Assembly: GCF_024363565.1 (NCBI RefSeq) | Contig: NZ_JAJEKE010000003.1 | Span: forward strand, 62,001 to 126,000 | From: Lutispora saccharofermentans | GTDB lineage: Bacteria > Bacillota > Clostridia > Lutisporales > Lutisporaceae | Direction of reading: 5' to 3' | Length of the DNA: 64,000 nucleotides | In this document: piece after piece, positions 17,343 through 25,814 of the stretch | How positions within the stretch are numbered: position 1 is the first letter of the stretch | How the letters are laid out: the number at the start of each line of letters is the position of its first letter | Made by a program: the position numbers and the translations under genes | The notes under the pieces: generated by a model | Told to the model about the DNA's origin: nothing | The model's database searches: none | Seen by the model: the letters and a program-made list of their open reading frames with translations, nothing else

Positions 17343-17592
17343 GGGAACGGGGAACACGGATTGACACGGAGGATTACGGAAACCACGGAAAGACACGGAA
17401 GTTTCACAAAAAACACTGAAGGAGAATTAATATATCTAAGCAGGAACTTAGCGGATAACCTTAAAGTAAGTTGACGAAGCGAAACGGCCGCAGCTTCAAC
17501 TGTTTGAGCCAAAGCGAGTTTTGAAGCTGCAGTGAGCGAGTTTACTTAGTCTTAGGTTAAAAGCTTTGATTTCTGCGTGATATATTACTTTC
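17343..17592. repeat. Family A copy 2, with CACGGA-type words ahead
   Basis: After the metG stop come GGAACACGGATTGACACGGA-like words. A full family-A palindrome then runs from ATATCTAAGCAGGAA (17432) to TGCGTGATATATTA (~17586). The inner arms GTAAGTTGACGAAGC and GAGTTTACTTAG and the loop word TGTTTGAGCCAAAGCGAG are as in the 29385 copy. The repeat fills most of the 283-bp gap between metG and tatD. Confidence 0.8.
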
Positions 17593-17622
17593 CCATATTG
17601 AGCACGGAGGGAGATAATAACA

Positions 17623-18390
17623 ATGCTTTTTGATACACATGCTCATCTGGATGACGGCAAATTTGATGAGGACAGGGGCGCTGTCATAGAAAAATGCAGA
17701 GAAGAAGGCGTAGCTCTCATTTTAAATGCGGCCAGCAATTTTGCTACCTCTCTGAAGGCCATAGAGCTTGCCGGAAAATATAACTTTATATATGCATCAG
17801 TTGGGGTCCATCCCCATGATACTTCCGAGATGGATGAAAAAAGCTGTATGGCACTGGCTGAACTGGTTGAGAAGAATCAAAAGGTGAGAGCCATAGGTGA
17901 GATAGGATTGGATTATTATTATGATTATTCTCCCAGGGATGTCCAGAAGAAGCGCTTCATGGAGCAGATCGATCTGGCCAAACAGCTCAAACTTCCTGTG
18001 ATAATCCACGACAGGGATGCCCATGAGGATACCATGAATATACTCAAAAGCTCAGGGGTCAAAGAAATAGGCGGTGTGCTCCACAGCTTCTCCGGAAGTG
18101 TGGAAATGATGAGGGAATGCCTGAAGCTCAATATGTATATATCATTATCCGGGCCGGTGACCTTCAAAAATTCTAAAAAAGCGGTGGAAGCGGCGAAAGA
18201 GGTTCCCTTAGACATGCTTTTAATAGAAACCGACAGCCCCTATCTCACTCCGGTGCCTCACAGGGGAGAGCGGAATTACCCTTCTTATGTGCGGCATGTG
18301 GCGGAGAAAATAGCCGCGTTGAGGGATATGGAATTTGAAGAGATAGCAGAAAAGACACTTGAAAACGGAAAAAGATTATTTAATATATAA
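17623..18390 (+). CDS. tatD: TatD-family metal-dependent hydrolase (YabD type DNase)
   Basis: The TIM-barrel metal ligands are clear: DTHAHLDD near the start, IGEIGLDYYYDYSP (Glu), VIIHDRDAHEDT, GVLHSFSG and IETDSPYLTP. Length 255 matches the family. TatD proteins show DNase or exonuclease activity, and the Bacillus homologue yabD occupies the same place after metS. GGAGGG lies 11 bases before the ATG. The stop is followed by a strong bidirectional hairpin. Confidence 0.95.
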   Translation: MLFDTHAHLDDGKFDEDRGAVIEKCREEGVALILNAASNFATSLKAIELAGKYNFIYASVGVHPHDTSEMDEKSCMALAELVEKNQKVRAIGEIGLDYYYDYSPRDVQKKRFMEQIDLAKQLKLPVIIHDRDAHEDTMNILKSSGVKEIGGVLHSFSGSVEMMRECLKLNMYISLSGPVTFKNSKKAVEAAKEVPLDMLLIETDSPYLTPVPHRGERNYPSYVRHVAEKIAALRDMEFEEIAEKTLENGKRLFNI

Positions 18391-18410
18391 AAGATACTGG
18401 GTATGATTTG

Positions 18411-18446
18411 ATATTCCCCCTTTACAGATCTGTAAGGGGGGAATAT
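18411..18446. terminator. Hairpin terminator between tatD and the diguanylate cyclase gene
   Basis: ATATTCCCCCTTTACAGA pairs with TCTGTAAGGGGGGAATAT over 18 bp with one G-T pair. It lies between convergent genes and can serve both. Confidence 0.7.
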
Positions 18447-18487
18447 CATGATGAGAGATCAGTTTTACTTTTTCGTTAGTATCATAG

Positions 18488-19780
18488 CTACCATAAACAA
18501 ACCCTATTGCGGCCATACCTTTTTGCCTGGTATAGGGCAATATCAGCATGACTAAATAAAATCTCAGGCATTGCGTCTTTTGTAGGAATAGTTGATGTCA
18601 CACCTATACTCACTGTTTGATATTTACTTACAGCAGAATAGTCATGGGGAATTCTGAGTTCTTCAACGGTTTTTAAGATATCCTCTCCTGCTTTTTTAGC
18701 CTTAATAATATTAGCATCAGGAAGCAGTATCACAAATTCATCTCCTCCAAAACGTCCGGCGAATCCTTTGTATTGTTCGGCTTTAGTCTTAAACAGTCTG
18801 GCTAGCTTTTTTAATAGCTCATCCCCTTTAAGATGCCCATAATTATCATTAAATTCTTTAAAATAGTCTATGTCGATAAAAACCATTGAAAGCTCTTGAT
18901 TATTTTCTATGGCATTTTCCCAACTGCCCTCGACTATCTCTCTAAATTTGCGCCGGTTGAAGATTGATGTCAAATCATCAATTGATGAAAGCAAATATTT
19001 CTCGTGAGCCTGCATTTTTTCATATTTTGCTTTAATGCCAAGATATATTGCCAGTATTCCAACTATTAGATTAATGAATATAAACCCTGCTATTACTAAC
19101 AAGTAGTTTTTTAAAGATTCGTTATACTTTTCTATAAAAATATCTACTCCTAACAACCCTATATAATTTCCGCCGCTATCATAAAAAGGAGCATAGCCTG
19201 TTATGTAATTTCCCCATCGGTTTTGAGAAATGTGAAAAGAAGGTGTCTTGCTTTTATATGCAGCAAGGAATGACTTATCCATCACAGTATACCGATCCTT
19301 GTCCTCATATCCTTTGCCGGAGGTGTCCTCTAGCCGGACTGCATCGCTTACAGCTGCGTCCAATAAATATACAACGCTCAGCTCTGTACCTGCTTTTGCG
19401 TTGTATATTTCTTCTTCTCCCCGCTCCACAATATATTTTGATTTTGATAATGGAGCTTCAATATAGACATATTTAATATCAGAGCCTTTAATGACAAATC
19501 TTACAGCATCTTCGAACTTAATGTTTAATGGATCTTTCAGTAATTGGTTAAAATCTAATTCAAGCAATCTCTTAACTTCATTTTCTTCTATAATAAGCTT
19601 TTGTGAAATATCTAAAGCCAGCAGCATAGCTTTATTCCCCAATTCATTTCTAATGCCGTTGGAAAGCGTATTATATGTAAAAAAGGACAATGCTGCAATT
19701 GAACAAATCCAAATTATAGGCAGCACCATGAAAATTTTTGTTAAGCAATTCTTTCCTTTACGGCAAGTTGACTTTATCAT
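18488..19780 (-). CDS. Membrane diguanylate cyclase with extracytoplasmic sensor and GGDEF domain
   Basis: The protein has an N-terminal membrane helix (FMVLPIIWICSIAALSFFTY). An outside sensor of about 180 residues follows, with Cache-like features (TGYAPFYDSGGNYIGLLGVDIF), then a second helix (YLLVIAGFIFINLIVGILAI) and a GGDEF domain. DDLTSIFNRRKF and GRFGGDEFVILL are intact, so it should make cyclic di-GMP. The inhibitory RxxD site is absent (Gln and Gly at those positions), so product inhibition is probably lost. I prefer ATG 19780, behind a GGAAAGGA site; the frame is open to an ATG at 19846. Confidence 0.9.
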   Translation of the reverse strand: MIKSTCRKGKNCLTKIFMVLPIIWICSIAALSFFTYNTLSNGIRNELGNKAMLLALDISQKLIIEENEVKRLLELDFNQLLKDPLNIKFEDAVRFVIKGSDIKYVYIEAPLSKSKYIVERGEEEIYNAKAGTELSVVYLLDAAVSDAVRLEDTSGKGYEDKDRYTVMDKSFLAAYKSKTPSFHISQNRWGNYITGYAPFYDSGGNYIGLLGVDIFIEKYNESLKNYLLVIAGFIFINLIVGILAIYLGIKAKYEKMQAHEKYLLSSIDDLTSIFNRRKFREIVEGSWENAIENNQELSMVFIDIDYFKEFNDNYGHLKGDELLKKLARLFKTKAEQYKGFAGRFGGDEFVILLPDANIIKAKKAGEDILKTVEELRIPHDYSAVSKYQTVSIGVTSTIPTKDAMPEILFSHADIALYQAKRYGRNRVCLW

Positions 19781-19846
19781 AATTTTACTATTCCTTTCCC
19801 ATGATTCTATCGATTCAATCATGCGTAGCAATCTGAAGACAGTCAA

Positions 19847-20141
19847 CCTTGCGAGTCAACCTTGCATTTTTTACTAGTAACGATACATAATTACATAATA
19901 CAACAAATTATGACAGTATTCAACATATTGCGGCAATTCTCAACATGATGTTATGAAATTTGATCATGCAGCTCATATATAGTACAGATGTAATTTATTC
20001 AAGTCATTATTAATATAATGGTATATAACCATTAAAATTAGTAAAAAATATATAAGGCTATGTATATAAAAATATGCAAAGTTTGACAATACGGAAAAAA
20101 AAATATAAAATATGCTTATCGATTAAAAAGGAGGGTAATTA
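19847..20141. other. Divergent AT-rich intergenic region with the yabE promoter
   Basis: About 300 AT-rich bases separate the cyclase gene from yabE. TTGACA at 20083-20088 and TAAAAT at 20106-20111, 17 bases apart, form a good promoter for yabE. No riboswitch is evident, although yabE/rpfB-like genes often carry one. Confidence 0.6.
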
Positions 20142-21242
20142 ATGGGAATAAACTTTCCCCGGTTAAAAAGTTTATTTTCCTTAGGAAGGGAATGGCGTTA
20201 TGAGAACGGACAGCTTAAACTCAAATATAAGAAGCCCGTTTGCATTGGAATCAGCATAACAGCCGTCCTTGTTTTGCTTTTGACTGCATCGATTATATTT
20301 AATATATTGAAGAAAGACATAGTTATTGCAGATGCGGATGCGGAGAGCAATATCAGCACCTTTAAGTCTACAGTGGCTGAGGTGCTGAGCGAAAGAGGCA
20401 TCCAAATCGGTCCGGACGACAGACTTGATATCGACCCTGAGCAAAAGCTTAGGGATGACATGAAGATAGTGATAAAAAGAGCAAAACCTATAATGATAAT
20501 TACTAAGGAAAGAGATATACTCATACACACCTTGGCTCAAACCGTAGGCCAAGCAATAGAAGAAGCAGGAGTATATCTGGGGGCACTGGACAAAATACAG
20601 CCTCAAAAAGACGCTTTGACAAAAGATGTGGACAGGATAAATGTTATAAGAGTAGAAGAGCAAATCGTAAATCAGGTTGAGAAGATCCCTTTTGAAAATG
20701 AGGTAAGAAAAAATGAAAGCCTGGAGAAAGGCTTTGTAAAGGTAATAAACAAAGGCAAGGAAGGCAAGAAAGAAACCTCGGTAAAGATAGTTTTCGAAAA
20801 TGGAATCGAATCCATGAGGCAGATCATTGCGGAGAAGATCATTCAAGAGCCTGTTGCAGGAGTCATTGAGGAGGGCACCAAAACAACCTTGGTTTCTTCC
20901 AGGGGCACTGTCACACGATTTGTAAAAGCAATGGAAATGACTGCCACAGCTTATGACGCAACATTTGCCAGCACAGGCAAGAATCCCGGCCATCCTCAAT
21001 ATGGCGTAACCCGGTCAGGACTCAAAGTAAAGCCGGGAATCGTAGCGGTAGACCCGAAGGTCATACCCTTGGGGACCTGGCTCTATGTGGAGGGCTACGG
21101 AGAAGCTCTGGCTGCAGATACCGGCGGAGCCATCAAAGGCAATAGGATAGACCTGTATTATGAATCTCCGAAGGATGTTGCCAAGTACGGGAAGAAAAAG
21201 GTAAAGGTATACGTACTGGATAAGCCTAAATATAAGTTCTGA
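20142..21242 (+). CDS. yabE: YabE-like cell-wall protein: two DUF348 repeats, G5 domain, 3D domain
   Basis: A cytoplasmic basic start and one membrane helix (ITAVLVLLLTASIIFNIL, ~residues 45-65) anchor the protein. Two ubiquitin-like DUF348 repeats follow (~68-120 and ~125-180), then a G5 domain (~185-260, IVNQVEKIPFENEVRK). The C-terminal 3D domain has its three Asp residues in AVDPKVIPLG, AADTGGAI and NRIDLYY. The 3D domain is the catalytic part of MltA-like/Sps and resuscitation-factor enzymes that cleave peptidoglycan. GGAGGG precedes ATG 20142. Its place between tatD and rnmV is conserved. Confidence 0.92.
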   Translation: MGINFPRLKSLFSLGREWRYENGQLKLKYKKPVCIGISITAVLVLLLTASIIFNILKKDIVIADADAESNISTFKSTVAEVLSERGIQIGPDDRLDIDPEQKLRDDMKIVIKRAKPIMIITKERDILIHTLAQTVGQAIEEAGVYLGALDKIQPQKDALTKDVDRINVIRVEEQIVNQVEKIPFENEVRKNESLEKGFVKVINKGKEGKKETSVKIVFENGIESMRQIIAEKIIQEPVAGVIEEGTKTTLVSSRGTVTRFVKAMEMTATAYDATFASTGKNPGHPQYGVTRSGLKVKPGIVAVDPKVIPLGTWLYVEGYGEALAADTGGAIKGNRIDLYYESPKDVAKYGKKKVKVYVLDKPKYKF

Positions 21243-21560
21243 GAATAATGCGACATAAGGATAACGGAAACCAGGTCAAATCACTGAAGGGTTGATAATA
21301 GTTGTTATTGTTCGCAATTGGAAAGGCGTATGCCGTCATTCTGAGTGTAGCGAAGAATCTTATCCAGATTCTTCGCTTCGCTTTGTTTCGCTCAGAATTA
21401 GCATGCGGTGTCCGCACAACGTTGAACGAAAACAGTCTTGGTCATTCTGAAGGATCAAAGCGACTGAAGAATCTCAAATCAGATCCTTCGGGCATAGCCC
21501 TCAGGATGACAAGGTCCGCTGGACTTTCATATTAATAATGGGATGATGAGGGGGAAATAT
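21243..21560. repeat. Two adjacent CATTCTGAG-type repeats (family D) between yabE and rnmV
   Basis: The first unit (~21331-21400) reads GCCGTCATTCTGAGTGTAGCGAAGAATC and folds back through GATTCTTCGC...CTCAGAAT. The second (~21439-21513) has CATTCTGAAGGATC...GACTGAAGAATC and ends GATCCTTCGGGCATAGCCCTCAGGATGAC. Similar units are at 58416-58497 and 62733-62818. Related 'CATTCTGAGCGAAGCGAAGAATC' repeats occur in many unrelated bacterial genomes. Confidence 0.8.
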
Positions 21561-22103
21561 ATGATCAAGGAATGTATCGTAGTAGAAGGCAAAAATGATG
21601 CGGCTGCCGTGAAAAGGGCAGTGGATGCTGATGTGATAATAACCAGCGGCTTTGGAATCACGGGAGATACTCTCAAGCTTATAAGAACAGCCGTTGAGAA
21701 GCGCGGAGTCATAATACTGACTGATCCGGATTTTATGGGAGAAAAGATAAGAAAAATAATCGGGGACAGAATTCCCGGTGTCAAGCATGCCTTCATACCC
21801 AGAGAAGAGGCCACGGATGAAGGTGATGTAGGAGTGGAAAATGCTTCTCCCGATAGTATCATAAAAGCCTTGACGATGGCGAGATGTGAAACCAAGGAGG
21901 AGCGGGCTGAGTTCGGCCAGGATGACATGATGGCATACGGTCTGTCAGGCTGCGATTCTGCAGCGGATATGAGGGCTAAAGTGGGAAAAGCTCTGGGCAT
22001 AGGGTATACCAATGCAAAGCAGTTTCTAAAAAGGCTGAATAATTATGGGGTTACCAGAGAAGAATTTGATAGAGCGATAGAAAAGGCCGGGAGGCGCATG
22101 TGA
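21561..22103 (+). CDS. rnmV: Ribonuclease M5
   Basis: This TOPRIM-domain nuclease matures 5S rRNA. The catalytic Glu lies in CIVVEGKNDAAAV near the start, and the Asp pair in IILTDPDFMGEKIR. The conserved 'HAFIPREEAT' segment and a C-terminal RNA-binding part (GIGYTNAKQFLKRLNNYGVTREEF) follow. ATG 21561 has GAGGGGG seven bases upstream, so the frame opening at 21543 is not the start. The stop overlaps the rsmA start by one base (TGATG). Length is 180 residues, normal for the family. Confidence 0.95.
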   Translation: MIKECIVVEGKNDAAAVKRAVDADVIITSGFGITGDTLKLIRTAVEKRGVIILTDPDFMGEKIRKIIGDRIPGVKHAFIPREEATDEGDVGVENASPDSIIKALTMARCETKEERAEFGQDDMMAYGLSGCDSAADMRAKVGKALGIGYTNAKQFLKRLNNYGVTREEFDRAIEKAGRRM

Positions 22104-22972
22104 TGAGAGATTATACTTTGGCTGATGCCACAAGAGATGCTATGAAAAAGTTCGATATAAGAGCTTCAAAAAAATACGGACAGAATTTTTTGATAGACCC
22201 GGGAGTGCTGGGTAAAATACTGGAAGTATCTGCTATAGATAAAGACTCCATGGTTTTGGAAATCGGACCGGGTCTCGGCACCATGACAAAGCAATTATGC
22301 GAAAGGGCAGGCAAGGTTTTAGCCATAGAGATCGATAAAGACCTAATAAAGGCCCTGAGCATCAACATGTCGGGATATGATAATTTTAAGCTGATAAATG
22401 ATGATGTGCTGCGGCTGGACCTGAAATCGCTGCTGAAAGAAAATTTTGGAGACATAAAGGCCAGGGTGGTAGCGAATCTGCCATACTATATAACCTCTCC
22501 GATAATAATGAAGCTTTTGGAAGAAGGCCTCAATCTGTCATCCATAACCATCATGGTGCAAAAGGAAGTGGCCCAAAGGATTGCGGCGGCTCCCGGAGGC
22601 AAAGACTATGGGGTATTGTCATTATCGGTTCAATATTATGCAATACCGGAAATAGCGGCTATAGTGCCGGCAGAGGCTTTTATGCCCATGCCGGGAGTGG
22701 ATTCGGCTGTAGTCAATCTGAAAATCAGGCAGGAAGCACCCGTGGCTTTGGAAGACGAGGCTTTGTTTTTCAGAGTTATAAAGGCTGCCTTTGCCCAAAG
22801 AAGAAAAACCCTGTTGAATGCACTGTATGGGAGCGGCCTCAATCTTGAAAAAAGCTGGATCGAAGAACTGCTTAAAAGCTGTGATATAGACGCCAAAAGA
22901 AGGGGTGAGACCTTAAGTATGAACGAATTTGCCGCTTTAAGCAACAAAATATGGCTTTTTTTAAAAAAGTAG
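22103..22972 (+). CDS. rsmA: 16S rRNA (adenine1518/1519-N6)-dimethyltransferase
   Basis: The SAM-binding motif EIGPGLGTMTKQL and the NLPYYITSPI motif (N-L-P-Y catalytic loop) identify RsmA/KsgA, which dimethylates two adjacent adenines of 16S rRNA late in 30S assembly. The N-terminal KYGQNFLIDPGVLGKIL is also typical. Length is 289 residues. The start at 22103 gives TGATG coupling with rnmV, with GGGAGG seven bases upstream. The rnmV-rsmA order is as in Bacillus. Confidence 0.97.
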   Translation: MRDYTLADATRDAMKKFDIRASKKYGQNFLIDPGVLGKILEVSAIDKDSMVLEIGPGLGTMTKQLCERAGKVLAIEIDKDLIKALSINMSGYDNFKLINDDVLRLDLKSLLKENFGDIKARVVANLPYYITSPIIMKLLEEGLNLSSITIMVQKEVAQRIAAAPGGKDYGVLSLSVQYYAIPEIAAIVPAEAFMPMPGVDSAVVNLKIRQEAPVALEDEALFFRVIKAAFAQRRKTLLNALYGSGLNLEKSWIEELLKSCDIDAKRRGETLSMNEFAALSNKIWLFLKK

Positions 22973-23034
22973 TCTACAATTGCCCCTCTCAGACATATAT
23001 TAGTAATGACAATTTTTGAAGGGAGGGGTTTTTT

Positions 23035-24348
23035 GTGCCTTTGGGATATGAATATAAAAGGTACTTCATAATATTGCAGGAAGAAGATAAGGGCTATGAG
23101 ATGACAGCCGGGAAAATACCCACCGGCTATGTAAAAATAGAAATAAAGAAAAACAGAGTTAAGGTCGGCGGGTTTATTCAGAACATGAAATCAGACACAA
23201 AATCCAAATATAAATTGAATCTTTTGGCTCCAAGGCAAAAGCTGGTGCTGGATATAGGTCTGTTTAGAATGGATGGTGCAGGAAGAGGAGAATTTTATGC
23301 TGAATTTGATTCGGACAATGTTTCGGGCAGCAATTTATCCATAAGTGAATTTACCGGTGCTTTGGTTGTGGCAGGTTCAGGAATCCCCATGGTAGGCTAC
23401 GCGGGCAGGGACAGCATACCATGGAGGGATTGGTATGGCAAAGAGGATAAAGAGGAAGCAGAGAAAATACGGGAAGAAGAAATGCCTGAGAAAGAAAGTG
23501 TTACAGAGGAATTGCCACGTATTGAAAGGATAGAAGCGGCAGAAGATATAGAGGAAGCAAGAGAAATAGAGGACATGGTCTGGCAGGAGGAGACAAGAGG
23601 GCAAGGGGAAGCTCAAGAAGCGGAAGAGATAGTTAAAATAGAAGAAGCACGAAAAGAAGATGCCGAAGAAATATTGGAAGCCAGGGAAGTTCATGAGTCA
23701 TCGGAAGTAGAAGAGAGAATAGAAAAAGAGGACGGAGCAGAATCGGCCGAAGTGTTTGAAGCTGCGAGAGAGGAAATTTTAGAATCCGAGTCTGAGATAA
23801 TAGACATGGAAATGAGAGCCGAACCTGCGCCTTTATATTATGAAGAGCCTGAGTATGCGGAACAGCAATCCTTCCATGGTTGGGATACGGGAAGGCTCAC
23901 AAATGAGGTTCAAGAGCCTGAGCGGCATAAGAAAGAGCATAAGGAAAGCGAAGAGAAGGCCCATAAAATAATGGCCGATGCTCTAAAATGTATGGAGAAA
24001 TTTGGCGGGTTCCATGACGAATACGGGATCAGGTGGTATAGAATAGGTCAAGAACTGCCCCTTCTGAATGATGTTATGATACCGATAAACGGTGCCATGA
24101 TGCCTCTGTCCTATCCATATATAGCAGAAAGCGCAGGAAGAAACATAGAAAGCTGCGTTTTAGGCATAGAATACAGGAAGGGAGAAATAAGGTATGTTTA
24201 TATAGGCATACCGGGAGCATATTATGAAGGCTGCAAGGCCTGCTATGAATATAAGGGATTTACAGGCTATAAAAGAACCAGGGACAATAGGAGAGGCTAT
24301 TGGATCATGTGCATGGATATAATGAAAGGGAAAATATGCAGAATTTAA
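23035..24348 (+). CDS. Conserved clostridial protein of unknown function with a Glu-rich linker
   Basis: I do not recognise an established function. The frame starts at GTG 23035, six bases after GGGAGGGG. Residues 1-135 form a beta-rich domain (YKRYFIILQEEDKGYEM, GYVKIEIKKNRVKVGGFIQN). Residues ~143-305 are extremely rich in Glu, Ala and Ile with heptad-like spacing, probably a flexible or coiled linker. Residues ~310-437 form a second domain with many aromatics and four Cys (CVLGIEYRKG, GCKACYEYKGFTGYKRT). No signal peptide or membrane helix is seen. It occupies the place that yabG has after rsmA in Bacillus, so a sporulation role is possible but only from position. Confidence 0.8.
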   Translation: MPLGYEYKRYFIILQEEDKGYEMTAGKIPTGYVKIEIKKNRVKVGGFIQNMKSDTKSKYKLNLLAPRQKLVLDIGLFRMDGAGRGEFYAEFDSDNVSGSNLSISEFTGALVVAGSGIPMVGYAGRDSIPWRDWYGKEDKEEAEKIREEEMPEKESVTEELPRIERIEAAEDIEEAREIEDMVWQEETRGQGEAQEAEEIVKIEEARKEDAEEILEAREVHESSEVEERIEKEDGAESAEVFEAAREEILESESEIIDMEMRAEPAPLYYEEPEYAEQQSFHGWDTGRLTNEVQEPERHKKEHKESEEKAHKIMADALKCMEKFGGFHDEYGIRWYRIGQELPLLNDVMIPINGAMMPLSYPYIAESAGRNIESCVLGIEYRKGEIRYVYIGIPGAYYEGCKACYEYKGFTGYKRTRDNRRGYWIMCMDIMKGKICRI

Positions 24349-24357
24349 AACTCGAGG

Positions 24358-24412
24358 AAATTAAAAGGCTTCATCTATTTTAAAGTGCTTCGATTGAGAA
24401 GCCTTTTTTTAT
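24358..24412 (+). terminator. Intrinsic terminator after the Glu-rich protein
   Basis: AAAAGGCTTC near 24363 pairs with GAAGCCTTTTTTT at 24399-24411. Confidence 0.7.
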
Positions 24413-24460
24413 TGTATGAAAGAGTGGATAACCCTTTCTTTTTTTGGTTTAAAGTTACAG

Positions 24461-24490
24461 TGTGGTAAAATCATTTTTTTGTGGTAAAAT
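24461..24490 (+). promoter_or_regulatory. Tandem extended -10 promoters of rodA
   Basis: TGTGGTAAAAT occurs exactly twice, at 24461-24471 and 24480-24490. Each copy contains the extended -10 form TGGTAAAAT. The 19-bp spacing would give two start sites; alternatively this is a regulator's direct repeat. Confidence 0.45.
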
Positions 24491-24523
24491 TGAATATGAA
24501 ATAAAATAAGAGGGAATGAGCCT

Positions 24524-25642
24524 ATGAGATGGGATAATATTTTTGATAAGAAACTATTAAAAAATATAGACATTGGAATAATAATTTCAATGATACTGCT
24601 TTTTGCATGCGGAATCGCTGCCATAGCCAGTGCAACCGGGGTCACCCATGGCGGATCCTTGACCCAAATAAAGATCCAAAGCGTAGCTTTTATTTTAGGG
24701 ATAATAGCGATCATCATAATACTTTTCTTTGATTACAATACCTTCGGAGACATGAGCAAATTAATTTATGCGGTAAGCATAATACTTCTGGTGGCAGTAT
24801 TGATATTCGGAAAAGAAATAAAGGGCTCCAAAAGCTGGTTCGATCTAGGTCCTGTAAACTTTCAGCCCTCAGAAATTGTAAAGATAGGTTTTATATTATC
24901 CTTTGCCAAGCTTTTGGAAAAAAGAGAAGGTACTCTGGATACTATAAAGGGTATAATTCCGATAATACTATACATTGTCCCTATAATCGGCTTGATACTC
25001 CTTCAAAACGACTTTGGGACAGCTCTTGTATTTATTTTTTTTATTGCCTTTATGGTGTTTGCTGCAGGCATGAGCTATAAATTCATATTAGGGACAGGAG
25101 TTTTAGCTGTGCTTAGCCTGCCTTTGCTCTGGTTTAAATTTTTCGGAGATTATCAAAAAAAGAGGATATTAGTTTTTTTTAATCCGGAGCTGGATAAGCT
25201 GGGCAGCGGATACCACGTCATCCAATCAAAAATAGCCATAGGCTCGGGCCAATTTACGGGAAAGGGCTTGTTTAAGGGCACTCAAAACAATCTGGGCTTT
25301 ATACCCGAACGGCATACGGATTTCATATTCTCTGTGATAGGGGAAGAGCTTGGCCTTATAGGCTCTGTGGTCATCATATTTTTATTTATGATCCTGATCA
25401 CAAGGTGCATATATATTGCCAGAATATCAAAGGATAGCTACGGTAAATATATATGCATCGGTATTATGGCCATGCTTCTGTTTCATGTCCTGGAGAACAT
25501 AGGCATGACAATCGGAATCATGCCTGTTACAGGCATTCCTCTTCCTTTTGTAAGCTATGGGGGAAGCTCCCTTTTAACAAATATGATATCTGTAGGTTTG
25601 GTTTTAAATGTAGGAATGAGAAGGCAGGTTATCAGGTTTTAG
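24524..25642 (+). CDS. rodA: SEDS glycosyltransferase, RodA type
   Basis: The 372-residue protein has ten hydrophobic helices and SEDS signatures: PSEIVKIGFILSFAKLLE, LLQNDFGTALVF, FSVIGEELGLIGS and the closing PVTGIPLPFVSYGGSS. RodA polymerises lipid II in the elongation machinery together with a class B penicillin-binding protein. Length and the short N-terminus fit RodA better than FtsW or SpoVE. No partner PBP gene is next to it. A different SEDS-like protein is encoded at 55524-56906. Confidence 0.9.
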   Translation: MRWDNIFDKKLLKNIDIGIIISMILLFACGIAAIASATGVTHGGSLTQIKIQSVAFILGIIAIIIILFFDYNTFGDMSKLIYAVSIILLVAVLIFGKEIKGSKSWFDLGPVNFQPSEIVKIGFILSFAKLLEKREGTLDTIKGIIPIILYIVPIIGLILLQNDFGTALVFIFFIAFMVFAAGMSYKFILGTGVLAVLSLPLLWFKFFGDYQKKRILVFFNPELDKLGSGYHVIQSKIAIGSGQFTGKGLFKGTQNNLGFIPERHTDFIFSVIGEELGLIGSVVIIFLFMILITRCIYIARISKDSYGKYICIGIMAMLLFHVLENIGMTIGIMPVTGIPLPFVSYGGSSLLTNMISVGLVLNVGMRRQVIRF

Positions 25643-25814
25643 AAACTTCATACATTTCCCTTTCTATATTTTCTACTTACGGACAAAAGTAGTATACTGT
25701 ATTATTTGTGAGAAAAATGGCATATTTACGCTAAAAAGGTTGAATTTCAGTATTGTACTTATCTTTCTATACTAATATACTTATAATGGTATATTTTTTG
25801 TTGGAGGTGTAATC

